A stretch of DNA of 64,000 nucleotides from the NCBI RefSeq assembly GCF_013778325.1, contig NZ_JACEIB010000024.1, positions 20,437-84,436 of the forward strand. The letters run 5' to 3'. A program made the position numbers and the translations under genes. This DNA is from Sphingomonas chungangi. GTDB taxonomy: Bacteria > Pseudomonadota > Alphaproteobacteria > Sphingomonadales > Sphingomonadaceae. Below, one piece after another: positions 9,520-19,116 of this stretch. Under the pieces are notes generated by a model. The model saw nothing but the letters and a program-made list of their open reading frames with translations, searched no databases and had not been told where the DNA came from. Within the stretch, counting starts at the first letter, position 1. Each line of letters begins with the position of its first letter.

Positions 9520-10370
9520 CCTGCCCGGCGAGGCGGATCGTACCCTTCGCGTTACTGCCCCCTGCTCTTCTGGGCGGATGCAGCGTCCTCAAGCTGGGTG
9601 TTGTCAACCATGCCGGACCCGTCGCCGCGAGCCAATGGCACCTCTACCTGATCGTCGGTGCCGTGCTGGTGTTCGTGGCCGGCCCGGTCCTGCTGCTCGT
9701 GCCGATCATTGCCTGGCACTATCGGCTGTCGAACAAGCGTAGCGCGTTCAGGCCGAAATGGGATTTCTCCTGGCCGCTCGAAGGGCTTATCTGGATCCCG
9801 CCGGCCGGGATCGTCATCGGCCTCGGTTTCGTGCTCTGGCACTACACGCATAAGCTCGATCCCTACCGGCGCCTGCCATCAAGCCAACCCGCGCTCGAGG
9901 TGCAGGCGGTCGCGCTCGACTGGAAGTGGCTGTTCATCTACCCGGACGCGCATATCGCGACGGTGAACCGGCTGGCGATCCCGATCGGGCGACCCATCCA
10001 TATCAGTCTTACCAGCGGGACGGTGATGCAGTCGCTGCTCGTGCCGCAGCTGGCGGGCCAGATCTATGCGATGGCGGGGATGACTACCCAGCTCAATCTC
10101 GAGGCGAGCCGGCGCGGCGTCTATCGCGGCGAAAATACGCAGTTCAACGGGCAGGGATTCCAGAACGAGCAGTTCGATGTCGTGGCGCTCTCGCCCGCTG
10201 ACTATGATCGCTGGATCGCTGTCGTGCGCACCCAGGCGCCGCCGCTCGATGCCGCGGCCGAGGCCCCTTTGTTTCGCAAATCCGTCTTATCCCGGCCCGC
10301 TTACTATTCGGCGGCACCGGCCAGACTGTTCAAGACCATCCTGACCCGATCACAGGGGCCGGCGAGATGA
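9516..10370 (+). CDS. cyoA: Cytochrome bo ubiquinol oxidase subunit II
   Basis: The 284-residue quinol oxidase subunit II is a lipoprotein. A signal peptide ends in LLGGC with the lipidated Cys at residue 22. Two transmembrane helices follow (about 42-65 and 88-106), then a periplasmic cupredoxin domain starting at LDWKWLFIYPD. The copper-A ligand motif of cytochrome c oxidases is absent from the VMQSLLVPQLAGQIYAM region, as expected for a quinol oxidase. The start overlaps GH15 and the stop overlaps cyoB (ATGA at both), so the genes are translationally coupled. The family call is secure. Confidence 0.95.
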   Translation: MTCPARRIVPFALLPPALLGGCSVLKLGVVNHAGPVAASQWHLYLIVGAVLVFVAGPVLLLVPIIAWHYRLSNKRSAFRPKWDFSWPLEGLIWIPPAGIVIGLGFVLWHYTHKLDPYRRLPSSQPALEVQAVALDWKWLFIYPDAHIATVNRLAIPIGRPIHISLTSGTVMQSLLVPQLAGQIYAMAGMTTQLNLEASRRGVYRGENTQFNGQGFQNEQFDVVALSPADYDRWIAVVRTQAPPLDAAAEAPLFRKSVLSRPAYYSAAPARLFKTILTRSQGPAR

Positions 10371-12451
10371 CCGATGGCATCTGGTCCGCCATTCTTGGCC
10401 GTTTTACCTGGACTGCCCTCCCCTTCGTCCGCGCGTGGGAGACGCCCACGATCAGCGAGATCATCGGCGCGGGCGCAGCCTCGGTCGTCATCCTCGGCGC
10501 GATCCTGCTCGCGACGCTGCTGACCGTCTATCGCGCCTGGCGGCCGCTCTGGTCCGAATGGCTGACCAGCCTCGATCATAAAAAGATCGGTATCATGTAT
10601 GTCGTGCTCGCCTTCGTGATGCTTGCCCGCGCGGTGATCGAGGCTGTGCTGATGCGGATGCAGCAGGCAAGCGCGATCGATACGCCCGGCTTCATCGCGC
10701 CCGACCATTTCGCGCAGCTGTTCAGCACGCACGGCAGCATCATGATCTTCTTCATGGCGATGCCGTTTCTCACCGGGATCATCAACTATGTCATGCCGCT
10801 CCAGATCGGCAGCCGTGACGTCGCCTTCCCGCTGCTCAACTCGATCAGCCTGTGGCTGACCGGAGGCGCTGCCGGGCTGATGATGGTCAGCCTCGTGATC
10901 GGCCGCTTCTCGACCGGAGGCTGGAGCGGCTATCCACCCTACACCGAGCTCGCCTTCAGTCCCGACGTCGGGCCGGACTATTGGATCTGGGCGGTGACGC
11001 TGGGTTCGATCGGATCGACGCTGACCGGGCTCAACTTCGCCGTCACCATCTACAAGATGCGCTGTCCGGGCATGACCCTGATGCGCATGCCGCTGTTCGT
11101 CTGGACCTCGCTATGCACCAGCATCCTTATGATCTTCGCGATGCCGCCGCTCACCGTCGCGACCGCGCTGCTCGCGCTTGACCGCTATCTGGGCTTCCAC
11201 TTGTTCACCAACGATCTCGGCGGCAACATGATGAACTACGCCAACCTGTTCTGGCTGTTCGGTCACCCCGAGGTCTATATCCTGATCCTGCCGGCGTTCG
11301 GCGTCTATTCCGAGGTGGTTTCGACCTTCTCGTCGAAAGAGCTGTACGGCTACACCTCGCTGGTGTTGGCGACGATGGCGATCGCGGTGCTGTCGTTCAC
11401 TGTGTGGGTCCATCACTTCTTCACGATGGGCCAGAACGCCGATCTCAACGCGGTGTTCGGGATCGCGACGATGACGATCGGGGTGCCGACCGGCGTCAAG
11501 ATCTACGACTGGATCTGGACGATGTTCAGGGGCGAGGTGCGCTTCACCGTACCGATGCTCTACTCGCTCGCGTTCATGATGACCTTCGTACTCGGCGGCT
11601 TCACCGGCATCCTGCTCGCCTTCCCTCCGCTCGACTATCTGGTCCACAACACGTTGTTCCTGGTCGCGCACTTTCACAATATGCTGATCCCGGGGCTGCT
11701 CTACGGAATGCTGGCGGCAACGCATTATTGGTTCCCGAAAGCATTCGGCTTCCGACTCAACGAGAAGTGGGGACGGATTTCGTTCTCCTGCTGGGTGGTC
11801 GGCTTCTATCTCGCCTTCATGCCACTCTATGTGCTCGGAGCCGCAGGCGCCGCGCGACGGACGCAGGCTTTTTTCGAGCCTGCCTTCCGGCCGTGGCTCT
11901 ACGTCGCCGGGATCGGCGCGCTGATCCTGCTGGCGGCGCTGGCGACGTTGTTCGTCCAGCTTTGGGTGAGCATCCGCGAGCGCGACGCCAACCGCGTCGC
12001 CGCGGGCGACCCTTGGGATGGCCGCGGTCTCGAATGGTCGATCGCGGCGCCCCCGCCCGAATATAATTTCGCTGTCGTCCCGAGTGTTGCCGGCCGTGAT
12101 CCCTTCTTCGATGGCAAGCGTAGTGGGGCCGCTTATGCGGCGCCCGCGCGCTACGGGGACATCGAGCTTCCCCGCAACAGCGCGACCGGCCCGGTGATCG
12201 GCATTGTCGGCGCGGCGACCGCCTTCGGTCTGGTCTGGCACATCTGGTGGCTGGCGGCGCTTGGCACGCTGGCGGTCATCGTCGCCGTGATCGCGCGCAG
12301 CTTCGTGCGCGACGTCCACCGCATCGTCCCAGCGGCGCAAGTCGAACGCGAAACGGAACGATGGCTGCGGACTGTCTCGGCGGCGCGTGCCATTCCGCGC
12401 GAGATCGAGACGACCCCGGCCAATCAGGGCCTGGCCCAGGTGCCAGCATGA
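10367..12451 (+). CDS. cyoB: Cytochrome bo ubiquinol oxidase subunit I
   Basis: The 694-residue haem-copper oxidase catalytic subunit has about 15 membrane helices. The low-spin haem b ligand region is STHGSIMIFFMAMP. GHPEVYILILPAFGVYSE carries the CuB His and the cross-linked Tyr. WVHHFF gives the two further CuB ligands, and VAHFHN contains the haem o3 and second haem b ligands. It reduces oxygen to water using ubiquinol and pumps protons across the inner membrane. It is slightly longer than the E. coli protein (about 660 residues). It overlaps cyoA and cyoC by four bases each. Confidence 0.97.
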   Translation: MTDGIWSAILGRFTWTALPFVRAWETPTISEIIGAGAASVVILGAILLATLLTVYRAWRPLWSEWLTSLDHKKIGIMYVVLAFVMLARAVIEAVLMRMQQASAIDTPGFIAPDHFAQLFSTHGSIMIFFMAMPFLTGIINYVMPLQIGSRDVAFPLLNSISLWLTGGAAGLMMVSLVIGRFSTGGWSGYPPYTELAFSPDVGPDYWIWAVTLGSIGSTLTGLNFAVTIYKMRCPGMTLMRMPLFVWTSLCTSILMIFAMPPLTVATALLALDRYLGFHLFTNDLGGNMMNYANLFWLFGHPEVYILILPAFGVYSEVVSTFSSKELYGYTSLVLATMAIAVLSFTVWVHHFFTMGQNADLNAVFGIATMTIGVPTGVKIYDWIWTMFRGEVRFTVPMLYSLAFMMTFVLGGFTGILLAFPPLDYLVHNTLFLVAHFHNMLIPGLLYGMLAATHYWFPKAFGFRLNEKWGRISFSCWVVGFYLAFMPLYVLGAAGAARRTQAFFEPAFRPWLYVAGIGALILLAALATLFVQLWVSIRERDANRVAAGDPWDGRGLEWSIAAPPPEYNFAVVPSVAGRDPFFDGKRSGAAYAAPARYGDIELPRNSATGPVIGIVGAATAFGLVWHIWWLAALGTLAVIVAVIARSFVRDVHRIVPAAQVERETERWLRTVSAARAIPREIETTPANQGLAQVPA

Positions 12452-13074
12452 CCTCAAGCGAGCTTAGGCACACCGGTCTCAATCTTGGTGGCACCGGCGA
12501 AATCTCGCACGAGCAGGCCGAGACCGGGTTATTCGGCTTCTGGGTTTTCCTGATGAGCGACGCGGTGATCTTCGCGCTGCTGTTCGCCACCTACGGCGTG
12601 ATGCTGTCCGCGACCGCTGGCGGTCCTACGCCGACTGCCGAGTACAAGATCGGCCCGGCGTTCATCGAAACGCTGCTCCTGCTGACCAGCAGCCTGACCT
12701 TCGGCATGGCGTCGATCACGATGAAGCACGACGCTAGGCCCCGCGGTCTGTTCGGCTGGCTGTTCGTGACGCTGCTGCTCGGCCTCGCCTTCCTGGGGTT
12801 CGAGCTGCACGATTTCGCGACGATGGTCGGTGACGGGGCATGGCCGATGCGCAGCGGCTATCTTTCGGCCTTCTTCGCGCTCGTGCCGCTGCACGGGCTG
12901 CACGTACTGTTCGGCAGCCTTTGGATCGTCGTCATGATGGTGCAGCTCGCGGTGTTTGGGCCGGACGCGCGCGTGAAGCTCAACATCCTGCGACTGGGCC
13001 TTTTCTGGCACTTCCTCGATATTGTCTGGATCGCGATCTTCACGATCGTCTACCTACAGGGGCTGATCCGGTGA
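12448..13074 (+). CDS. cyoC: Cytochrome bo ubiquinol oxidase subunit III
   Basis: The 208-residue subunit III has five predicted membrane helices. It begins MTSSELRHTGLNLG, and the first helix region GLFGFWVFLMSDAVIFALLFATY contains the conserved Glu/Asp-flanked FWVFLMSD motif. FFALVPLHGLHVLFGSLW later in the protein is the family signature with the HGLH motif. The ATG at 12448 lies inside the cyoB stop (ATGA); the frame runs open further upstream but only as an antisense-free extension inside cyoB. The stop overlaps the GTG start of cyoD. Confidence 0.95.
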   Translation: MTSSELRHTGLNLGGTGEISHEQAETGLFGFWVFLMSDAVIFALLFATYGVMLSATAGGPTPTAEYKIGPAFIETLLLLTSSLTFGMASITMKHDARPRGLFGWLFVTLLLGLAFLGFELHDFATMVGDGAWPMRSGYLSAFFALVPLHGLHVLFGSLWIVVMMVQLAVFGPDARVKLNILRLGLFWHFLDIVWIAIFTIVYLQGLIR

Positions 13075-13385
13075 GCGAACGCAAGACTGGCAAGGCTGGC
13101 GAGATTCGATCCTATCTGATCGGCTATGGTCTGGCGCTGCTGCTCACCTGCGCCGCCTTCGCCGCGATCCGCTGGCAGAGCTTTGCCGCCACGACGACGT
13201 TGGCAGTCCTGTTTGCGCTCGCGCTGGCACAGGTGATCGTGCACTTCCGCTTCTTCCTGCACATCCGTCTCAGCCGATCGTCGCGCGACGACCTTCAGCT
13301 GATCCTGTTTTCCGCGCTGATCGTGGCGTTGATGGTGTCGGGCACGCTCGTCATTCTGTTCAACCTGCGCCAGCGGATGATGTGA
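13071..13385 (+). CDS. cyoD: Cytochrome bo ubiquinol oxidase subunit IV
   Basis: The 104-residue small subunit has three predicted membrane helices and the family motif AQVIVHFRFFLHI near residues 55-67. It starts with GTG at 13071, overlapping the cyoC stop (GTGA), and this start gives the normal family length. It assists assembly of the CuB site in the oxidase. No cyoE (haem o synthase) follows in the window, so haem o must be supplied from elsewhere. Confidence 0.92.
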   Translation: MSERKTGKAGEIRSYLIGYGLALLLTCAAFAAIRWQSFAATTTLAVLFALALAQVIVHFRFFLHIRLSRSSRDDLQLILFSALIVALMVSGTLVILFNLRQRMM

Positions 13386-13771
13386 TCAGCGCGTGCAAGG
13401 CAATCTCGTCTCACCTACGATGCAGCCCGTTCGATGGTGATCAAGTCAACGTTGCGCGATCGAACCCGCCACCGAGCTCTGCGACGCCTGCCCTACTTCT
13501 GATCACAAATCGATGAGGTCATCGTCACAGCGGTAGGGCGCCCGTAATAAGACGGAGTCTCTCTCGGATCGTCCCGGTTTGCCGAGTTCACCTTCACCTC
13601 GTCGCCATGCCAGGGCTATCGACGGATTATAATCACCTTTGTGTGCCCCCAGCAGAGCGCCTGGCCCCTTATCCGCAGGATCTTCGTTGAGAAGATGGCG
13701 TCGACCATAGCACGGCGGGCTGAGCTTCATCTTATTTGCCGTGAAAACGCTCTCGGAAGGCTGTCGTCATC
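13386..13771. other. Intergenic region after cyoABCD without a recognised gene
   Basis: This is 386 bp between cyoD and the YihY-family gene. A 75-codon minus-strand frame (13503-13730) shows no recognisable family or good ribosome-binding site. No clear terminator hairpin followed by a T-run was found after cyoD. The stretch presumably holds the promoter of the downstream gene. Confidence 0.5.
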
Positions 13772-15067
13772 GTGGACATTCCTCCATCCACCATCGAAAG
13801 CGGTGCGCGCGGCAGATCGGCTCGAGAATTTTGGCATATTCCAAAATCGGGCTGGCGCGACATCCTGGTCCGCACATGGTCCCAGACCGGAGAAGACAAT
13901 CTCAGTCTGCTCGCTGCCGGCGTGGCCTTCTACAGTTTTCTCGCCTTTGTCCCGCTGCTGGCAGCCGTCGTGCTCGTCTATGGCATCGTCGCCAACCCGA
14001 CAAACGTTGCCACGCATGTCGCGGAGCTTACCCGCCTGTTGCCTGCGGATGCCGCCAAGATCATCGCCAACCAGCTCAAGGGCATGACCGCGACACCCGT
14101 CACGCGGACTTCGATCGGGCTTGTTGTCGCGATCCTGTTGGCACTTTACGGGGCGATGCGGGGCGCGACATCGATCATCGAAGCGCTTAATATCACCTAT
14201 GGTGAGCGCGAAACCCGCTCGATCGTCCGGACTTATGGCCTGGCATTCGGTTTCACACTCGGCGCGGTGCTGGTCACCATCGTCGCGCTCTTTACAATCA
14301 GTGCGATGACCCTGATCGGTGGTCTCATCCAGCTACCGAGTGTGGTTGGACCCATCGTCACCGTGGGCTTGTGGATCGCAACGGCTCTGGTGGCGAGCGG
14401 ATTGATCGCCATCATCTACCGCTTCGGCCCTGACCGCGAACATGCGCGCTGGACATGGCTCACGCCCGGCTCACTGTTCGCAAGCTTCGGGACGCTGATC
14501 GCGACCCTCCTGTTCGGCCTCTATGTAAGCCATTTCGCGGGCTACAACGCCACATATGGTGCTTTGGGCGCGGTCGTCTCGTTCCTCATGTGGTTGTACG
14601 TCGCGGCGTTCGTCATATTGCTTGGTGCCGAACTCAACGCGGAAATAGAGCATCAGACGGCGAAAGACACGACAACCGGTGCAGAGTTGCCGCAGGGGCA
14701 GCGAGGAGCGGTCATGGCCGACACCACCGCCGGCGTGCCTCTATCTCCGGATCGATCTGATCTGAGCGTTGGCAGCTACGGCGCAAACATTCCTGCCTTA
14801 TCCCCGGCTGTCGCGGCTGATCCATCGATTCTCCGCGTCAGTCTCGCTTCGGGCTTTGTCGCTTCGCAGCTGACCAGGATCGTCGGCGATATGAAGATCG
14901 GAACGATACCCTTGTCTCTGATGAGCGGGGGAATCGCCTTACTCGGCCGAAGGGGGCGGGCGCCGCTCGGTCTCATGTGTATCGCGGCGGGTGGCCTGCT
15001 CGTGTTTCGCGCGCAAGGTCGCGCCAATAGGGCGGCCGAGCCGCCTTGCCAGCGCGCCCCCCGATGA
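13772..15067 (+). CDS. YihY/BrkB (UPF0761) family membrane protein
   Basis: A 431-residue protein whose first ~300 residues have six hydrophobic helices in the YihY/virulence factor BrkB pattern. Key segments are ENLSLLAAGVAFYSFLAFVPLL-like (about 45-68), YGAMRGATSIIEALNITYGE (about 128-147) and GAVVSFLMWLYVAAFVILLGAELNAE (about 268-293). The tail is hydrophilic, then has two more hydrophobic stretches that are not part of the usual family. The start is GTG at 13772. The molecular role is unresolved; the family was once annotated as ribonuclease BN, which is not supported here. Confidence 0.85.
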   Translation: MDIPPSTIESGARGRSAREFWHIPKSGWRDILVRTWSQTGEDNLSLLAAGVAFYSFLAFVPLLAAVVLVYGIVANPTNVATHVAELTRLLPADAAKIIANQLKGMTATPVTRTSIGLVVAILLALYGAMRGATSIIEALNITYGERETRSIVRTYGLAFGFTLGAVLVTIVALFTISAMTLIGGLIQLPSVVGPIVTVGLWIATALVASGLIAIIYRFGPDREHARWTWLTPGSLFASFGTLIATLLFGLYVSHFAGYNATYGALGAVVSFLMWLYVAAFVILLGAELNAEIEHQTAKDTTTGAELPQGQRGAVMADTTAGVPLSPDRSDLSVGSYGANIPALSPAVAADPSILRVSLASGFVASQLTRIVGDMKIGTIPLSLMSGGIALLGRRGRAPLGLMCIAAGGLLVFRAQGRANRAAEPPCQRAPR

Positions 15068-15139
15068 TGAATTGTCACCGTCTCCCCGTTCGGATTGCGC
15101 GTAGCGAGCAAGCGTCGAAAGGCCGTCGATTCAGCTCAA

Positions 15140-16723
15140 TCAAGGCCCGATGTCGATATCCTTCGGTTTTGGCTGCACTGACCTAGCGGCCGGGAAGCCG
15201 AGCGCCTTGGCGATCGCCGGGTTCCAGCCATAAGGATCAGTGCGGAAGGCGACCTTGCCGTCCGTATCCTGAAAGGCATTCCAGTAAAGCAACCGCACCG
15301 GGATCGGCTGCGGCAAGGTGACGAAGCTCTCCTTGCCGGCCTGCCGCGCCTGCTGCCATTGAGGCAGGATGCCCTGCTGCTGCGCCAGCGCCTGCGCGAA
15401 ACCGAGCGCGTCATCGACGCGGACGCAGCCGTGACTGAGATGCCGCTGGACGCGCCCGAACAGTGAATGATCGCTGGTATCGTGCAGGTAAATCGCCTGA
15501 TCGTCCTGCATGTCGAACTTGACGAGTCCCAGTGCGTTCTTCGGGCCCGACTGCTGGACGATGAAGCCGCCCTTATAGTCCATGCCGTGCGCCTTCAGAT
15601 AGGCGGCGCCCTTGCCGCCGAGTGACGCATGCTGGATCGACTTCGGCACGGTCCAGGTCGGGTTGGCGACCAGCCGGTAGATCGGGGCGCGCAGCGGTGG
15701 CGTCTCCTTGCCGGGTTTGCCGACGATCACCTTGCGCCGATCGACGATCTTGCCGTCGCGATAATAGGTGAGCGTCGCAGCCGCCGTATTGACGTCGATG
15801 CGGGTTGCAGGCGGCGTGCGTGACAGCCAGCGGCGCCGCTCCATCTCGACGCCGAGCGCACGCGCCTTATCCTCAGGACCCTGGTTGAGCACATCCAATA
15901 CGTCACCACCAATCGTGCCGTCTGCCTTCAGCCCGTAATCGAGCTGGAGCTGCTTGACGGCATTGGCAAGCGGTGGGGTGTAAGTGCCAGTATCCGCAGG
16001 CACGCCGCTCGGGTCCGCGGGCAGATAGCCGTTCGAGATGAGTTGCATCGTGATGTTGGCGATGCGTGGATCGTGATCGCCAACATGGATCGCCTTGGTG
16101 TTGGGGATCACCGGCGCGCTCTTGTCCGGCAGTCCATTACGATAGCCAAGATAGGCTGCCGAAAGCGCCTTATAGTCGGAATCCTGCGGGGCGAGGCTAT
16201 CCAGCCACGCGCCGACGGTGCCGGCGTGCAAGGCGCCGAGCAGACCAGCGGCGAGATCGGGATCGGGACGAGGTATGGTGTAGACTTTGTGCAGCGTCGT
16301 CGGGTCGATCACACCGTGCGCAAGCGCGGCAGCGTAGGCGAGCGCCGCGCGGGTTCGAGCAACATCGGACTTCGCGGACGAGTCTTGATCGCCGGCAGAG
16401 CCGAAATCGACATGGTCGAGGCCGTCGCGCTGTCTTTCCGCCAGCGCCTTGACGAGTGCCTGTGTCGCGTCTGCCGACCATGCAGCCTGCCAGCCATCCT
16501 TGCCGTAGAAAGCTTTGGTCGCGGGATCGGTCGCTGCCGCCTGAAGGTCGGCCCTGGCGATCTCGGGTGGCGGCTGAACAGGCCCGCTCGCGCTTGGCGC
16601 CACCGTGTTGGACGTCGCGGTCCCAGCGTTCGAACCGGATGCCGATTGCTTCTCCGTCGTGATGTTACAGCCTTGCGCCATGAGCGCGAGCGCGGCGACA
16701 GAGCCCAATGTCGATGTCTTCAT
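15140..16723 (-). CDS. L,D-transpeptidase lipoprotein with peptidoglycan-binding domain
   Basis: A 527-residue cell-wall enzyme of the YcbB/YkuD type. The signal peptide ends at LMAQGC (Cys 19), so it is probably a lipoprotein. A helical scaffold domain precedes a peptidoglycan-binding repeat (NAVKQLQLDYGLKADGTIGGDV, about residues 250-271). The catalytic YkuD domain follows, with HDTSDHSLFGR and SHGCVRV near residue 431, where the Cys is the nucleophile and the His its partner. It makes 3-3 cross-links in peptidoglycan in the periplasm. It is a single gene on the minus strand. Confidence 0.92.
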   Translation of the reverse strand: MKTSTLGSVAALALMAQGCNITTEKQSASGSNAGTATSNTVAPSASGPVQPPPEIARADLQAAATDPATKAFYGKDGWQAAWSADATQALVKALAERQRDGLDHVDFGSAGDQDSSAKSDVARTRAALAYAAALAHGVIDPTTLHKVYTIPRPDPDLAAGLLGALHAGTVGAWLDSLAPQDSDYKALSAAYLGYRNGLPDKSAPVIPNTKAIHVGDHDPRIANITMQLISNGYLPADPSGVPADTGTYTPPLANAVKQLQLDYGLKADGTIGGDVLDVLNQGPEDKARALGVEMERRRWLSRTPPATRIDVNTAAATLTYYRDGKIVDRRKVIVGKPGKETPPLRAPIYRLVANPTWTVPKSIQHASLGGKGAAYLKAHGMDYKGGFIVQQSGPKNALGLVKFDMQDDQAIYLHDTSDHSLFGRVQRHLSHGCVRVDDALGFAQALAQQQGILPQWQQARQAGKESFVTLPQPIPVRLLYWNAFQDTDGKVAFRTDPYGWNPAIAKALGFPAARSVQPKPKDIDIGP

Positions 16724-16823
16724 AGGGATCGGACGGCCTTTCGGGATGCTGCACCCGGAAAAGCCCGCGGCAGTGGAGAGCGAGTAAACGCTTCAAGACA
16801 ACGGTTGGGCGCGCGGACCGTCG

Positions 16824-18479
16824 CTACAGTTCCCCTGCCGCCGCGAGCTGGCCGATCCGGTCCGCCGTGCGCAGCGCGATCGTCTGAGTGGTGAGCGCGG
16901 GATTGACGCCGCCGACGGTCGGAAACACCGAGCCGTCGCATATCCACAGATTGGGAATGTCCCAGCTGCGGCAGTCGGCATCGACGACGCTCGTGCGCCG
17001 ATCCGACCCCATGCGCGCGGTACCACCGAGATGATTGGTGTCGTCTTCCTGGAGGAAGATGCCCTTCGCCCCGATCGCCTCGATCGAGCGGCCCATCTGC
17101 TCGAGCGCATGCGCGATCAGCGCCTTGTCGTTGTCGCCCCAGGCATAGGTGATCTTCGCGACCTTCAGGCCATATTGGTCGAGATCATCGGACAGCGTCA
17201 CGCGATTGGCCTCGTTGGGCAGCATCTCGCCGACCATCTTGACGCCGATCATGTAGTTATAGTCGAGCATCGCATCGCGCAGCTTCTGGCCCCACAGCCC
17301 ACGCGCGCCGGTCTGGATAGACGCCCATTCGTTGGGCAGCGGCCCCTGCCCCAGCCAGATATAGCCGCCGTGGAAATCCTTGTTGTCGTCATAGTTCCAA
17401 TGCTCGGTGATGGCGAGGCTGGGCGGCCCCTTGTACCAGCGCACCGGCTCATCCATCCGGCCCCACACGGCCTGGTTGGACTGCGTCATCAAATTCTTGC
17501 CGACAAGCCCCGAGCTGTTGGCGAGCCCGTCCGGATAGCGCTGGTCGGCGGAGTTGAGCAGCAGCCGCGGCGTCTCGATCGCATAGCCGGCGACGACGAC
17601 ATTCTTCGCGCGCTGGAAATGCCATTCTCCCTCGCGGTGATAATGGACGCCCGTCGCACGGCCACTCGGGCCGGTCTCGATCCGACCGACCATGGCGAGA
17701 TCGCGGATCTCCGCACCGGCCGCAAGCGCCCGCGGGATCCACACGGTCAAAGCGGAGCGCTTGGCGTTGGTCGTGCAGCCGAACCGGCAGAAGCCACGAT
17801 AGGCACAGGGCGGCGACTTGCCCTCGGGGCCGCTAAGCGGCGCCGACAAGGTGGCGAGCGGCGTCTCGGTCCAATTGATCCCGATCGCCTCGCAGCCCTT
17901 GGCGAGGAGCTTGCCAGCGCCATTGAGCTCATGCGCGCGATACGGATAGCGCGGCCGCTTAGGGCCCCAAGGATAGGTCAGCGGGCCGGAAATGTTGATC
18001 TGCTTCTCCGCCAGATCGTAATAATGCCACATCTCCTGCCACGAGATCGGCCAGTCGGCGCCATAGCCGAGCGAGGTCCGTGCGGAGAAATGCTCGGGGC
18101 GGAAGCGCAGCGACACCATCGCATAGTGGACGGTCGAGCCGCCGACCGCCTTGCCCGAATTCTTGCCTCCCATCTGGATCGGGTTGGCCCCGTCAACGAC
18201 GCGCCTGTCGGTCCAATAGAGCTTGTTCTGCTCGCTCTCGTCCGAGGCGAAATCCTCGAGCGGCCGGAAATAGGGGCCCGCGTCGAAGGCGACAACGGAA
18301 AAGCCCTGCTCGGCGAGCAAGGCCGCCAGCGTGCCGCCGCCGGCGCCCGTGCCCACGATGGCAAAATCGACCTCGTCGGTCTCGCGATGCTCGCGCATCG
18401 ACACCCAGGCGCCGTGGCGAAAGACGTCTGGGGCGCGACCGTGGCGGGCGCGCGGCGCGGAGAAGGGATTAGACAACAT
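16824..18479 (-). CDS. GMC family oxidoreductase (large dehydrogenase subunit)
   Basis: A 551-residue FAD enzyme. The dinucleotide-binding motif GTGAGGG is at residues 43-49. The C-terminal signature is HLGGTARMGSD followed by WICDGSVFPTVGGVNPALT. The catalytic His/Asn pair region is typical of membrane-associated sugar or alcohol dehydrogenases rather than oxidases. The ATG at 18479 was chosen because the longer frame runs through the preceding gene. It overlaps the gluconate-dehydrogenase-type small subunit gene by 11 bp, and the two should form one complex. A cytochrome c subunit, often the third partner, is not present nearby. Confidence 0.9.
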   Translation of the reverse strand: MLSNPFSAPRARHGRAPDVFRHGAWVSMREHRETDEVDFAIVGTGAGGGTLAALLAEQGFSVVAFDAGPYFRPLEDFASDESEQNKLYWTDRRVVDGANPIQMGGKNSGKAVGGSTVHYAMVSLRFRPEHFSARTSLGYGADWPISWQEMWHYYDLAEKQINISGPLTYPWGPKRPRYPYRAHELNGAGKLLAKGCEAIGINWTETPLATLSAPLSGPEGKSPPCAYRGFCRFGCTTNAKRSALTVWIPRALAAGAEIRDLAMVGRIETGPSGRATGVHYHREGEWHFQRAKNVVVAGYAIETPRLLLNSADQRYPDGLANSSGLVGKNLMTQSNQAVWGRMDEPVRWYKGPPSLAITEHWNYDDNKDFHGGYIWLGQGPLPNEWASIQTGARGLWGQKLRDAMLDYNYMIGVKMVGEMLPNEANRVTLSDDLDQYGLKVAKITYAWGDNDKALIAHALEQMGRSIEAIGAKGIFLQEDDTNHLGGTARMGSDRRTSVVDADCRSWDIPNLWICDGSVFPTVGGVNPALTTQTIALRTADRIGQLAAAGEL

Positions 18480-19116
18480 GCCGATTGTCCCGCTCGGCCT
18501 TCTTTTCGTGGCCGGGCGTCGCCTCGGCGGCTTCCCAGGCGTCGCGGTGATCACCGTCGAGCCGGACATAGCCGCGTGGCGAGGCCGGTCCCCCGAACCC
18601 GATCTCGTTCCAGGCGGAGGGGTGGCTGTAGAAGAGCCCCGGCACATCGACGAGTACGCGACGCTTGAAGAATTTCTGCGGATCGAGGTCACCCCAATGC
18701 TCGCCGCCGAGACCGCCGTCCGCCATCGCGCCGATCAGCCGATCCTGATCCTCGTCGGAGAGTGAAGCAAAGCTCCGGCCGCCATGGCGCGTCTTGGCCT
18801 CGGCCTCGATCGCCGCGAGACCCCGCCGCCAGGCTTCGCGCATATAGGGCATGTCCGCATCGCGGAACCCGTCGCCATGGTCGGCGAGAAGCTTGGCGTC
18901 GAGAAGCGCCGCGAGCGGCACCGGCGCGGCGTCTTCCCGTTGCGGCAAGATGCGCTCGCAGAACGCCGCCGCGACGGACCATTCATCTCTCGTCAGAAAT
19001 CGCGGGCGATCGGGCGTCGCCAGCCGCTTGTCGACGACCTTGCGCGTCGCCTCGTCCCAAGACGGGGTATTGCGCTTGGCGAGAACGTCGTAGCCGGGAT
19101 AGCGGGGCTTAGTCAT
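18469..19116 (-). CDS. Gluconate 2-dehydrogenase subunit 3 family protein
   Basis: A 215-residue protein of the small-subunit family that partners GMC dehydrogenases. It shows the usual pattern: FLTRDEWSVAAAFCERILPQ near residue 38, then an acidic middle with LAALLDAKLL and LSDEDQDRLIGAMADG, and an aromatic end FYSHPSAWNEIGFGGPASPRGY. The last motif is strongly conserved in the family. No Tat signal is visible at the N-terminus, unlike many family members. It overlaps the GMC gene downstream by 11 bp and the membrane-protein gene upstream by 8 bp. Confidence 0.85.
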   Translation of the reverse strand: MTKPRYPGYDVLAKRNTPSWDEATRKVVDKRLATPDRPRFLTRDEWSVAAAFCERILPQREDAAPVPLAALLDAKLLADHGDGFRDADMPYMREAWRRGLAAIEAEAKTRHGGRSFASLSDEDQDRLIGAMADGGLGGEHWGDLDPQKFFKRRVLVDVPGLFYSHPSAWNEIGFGGPASPRGYVRLDGDHRDAWEAAEATPGHEKKAERDNRHVV

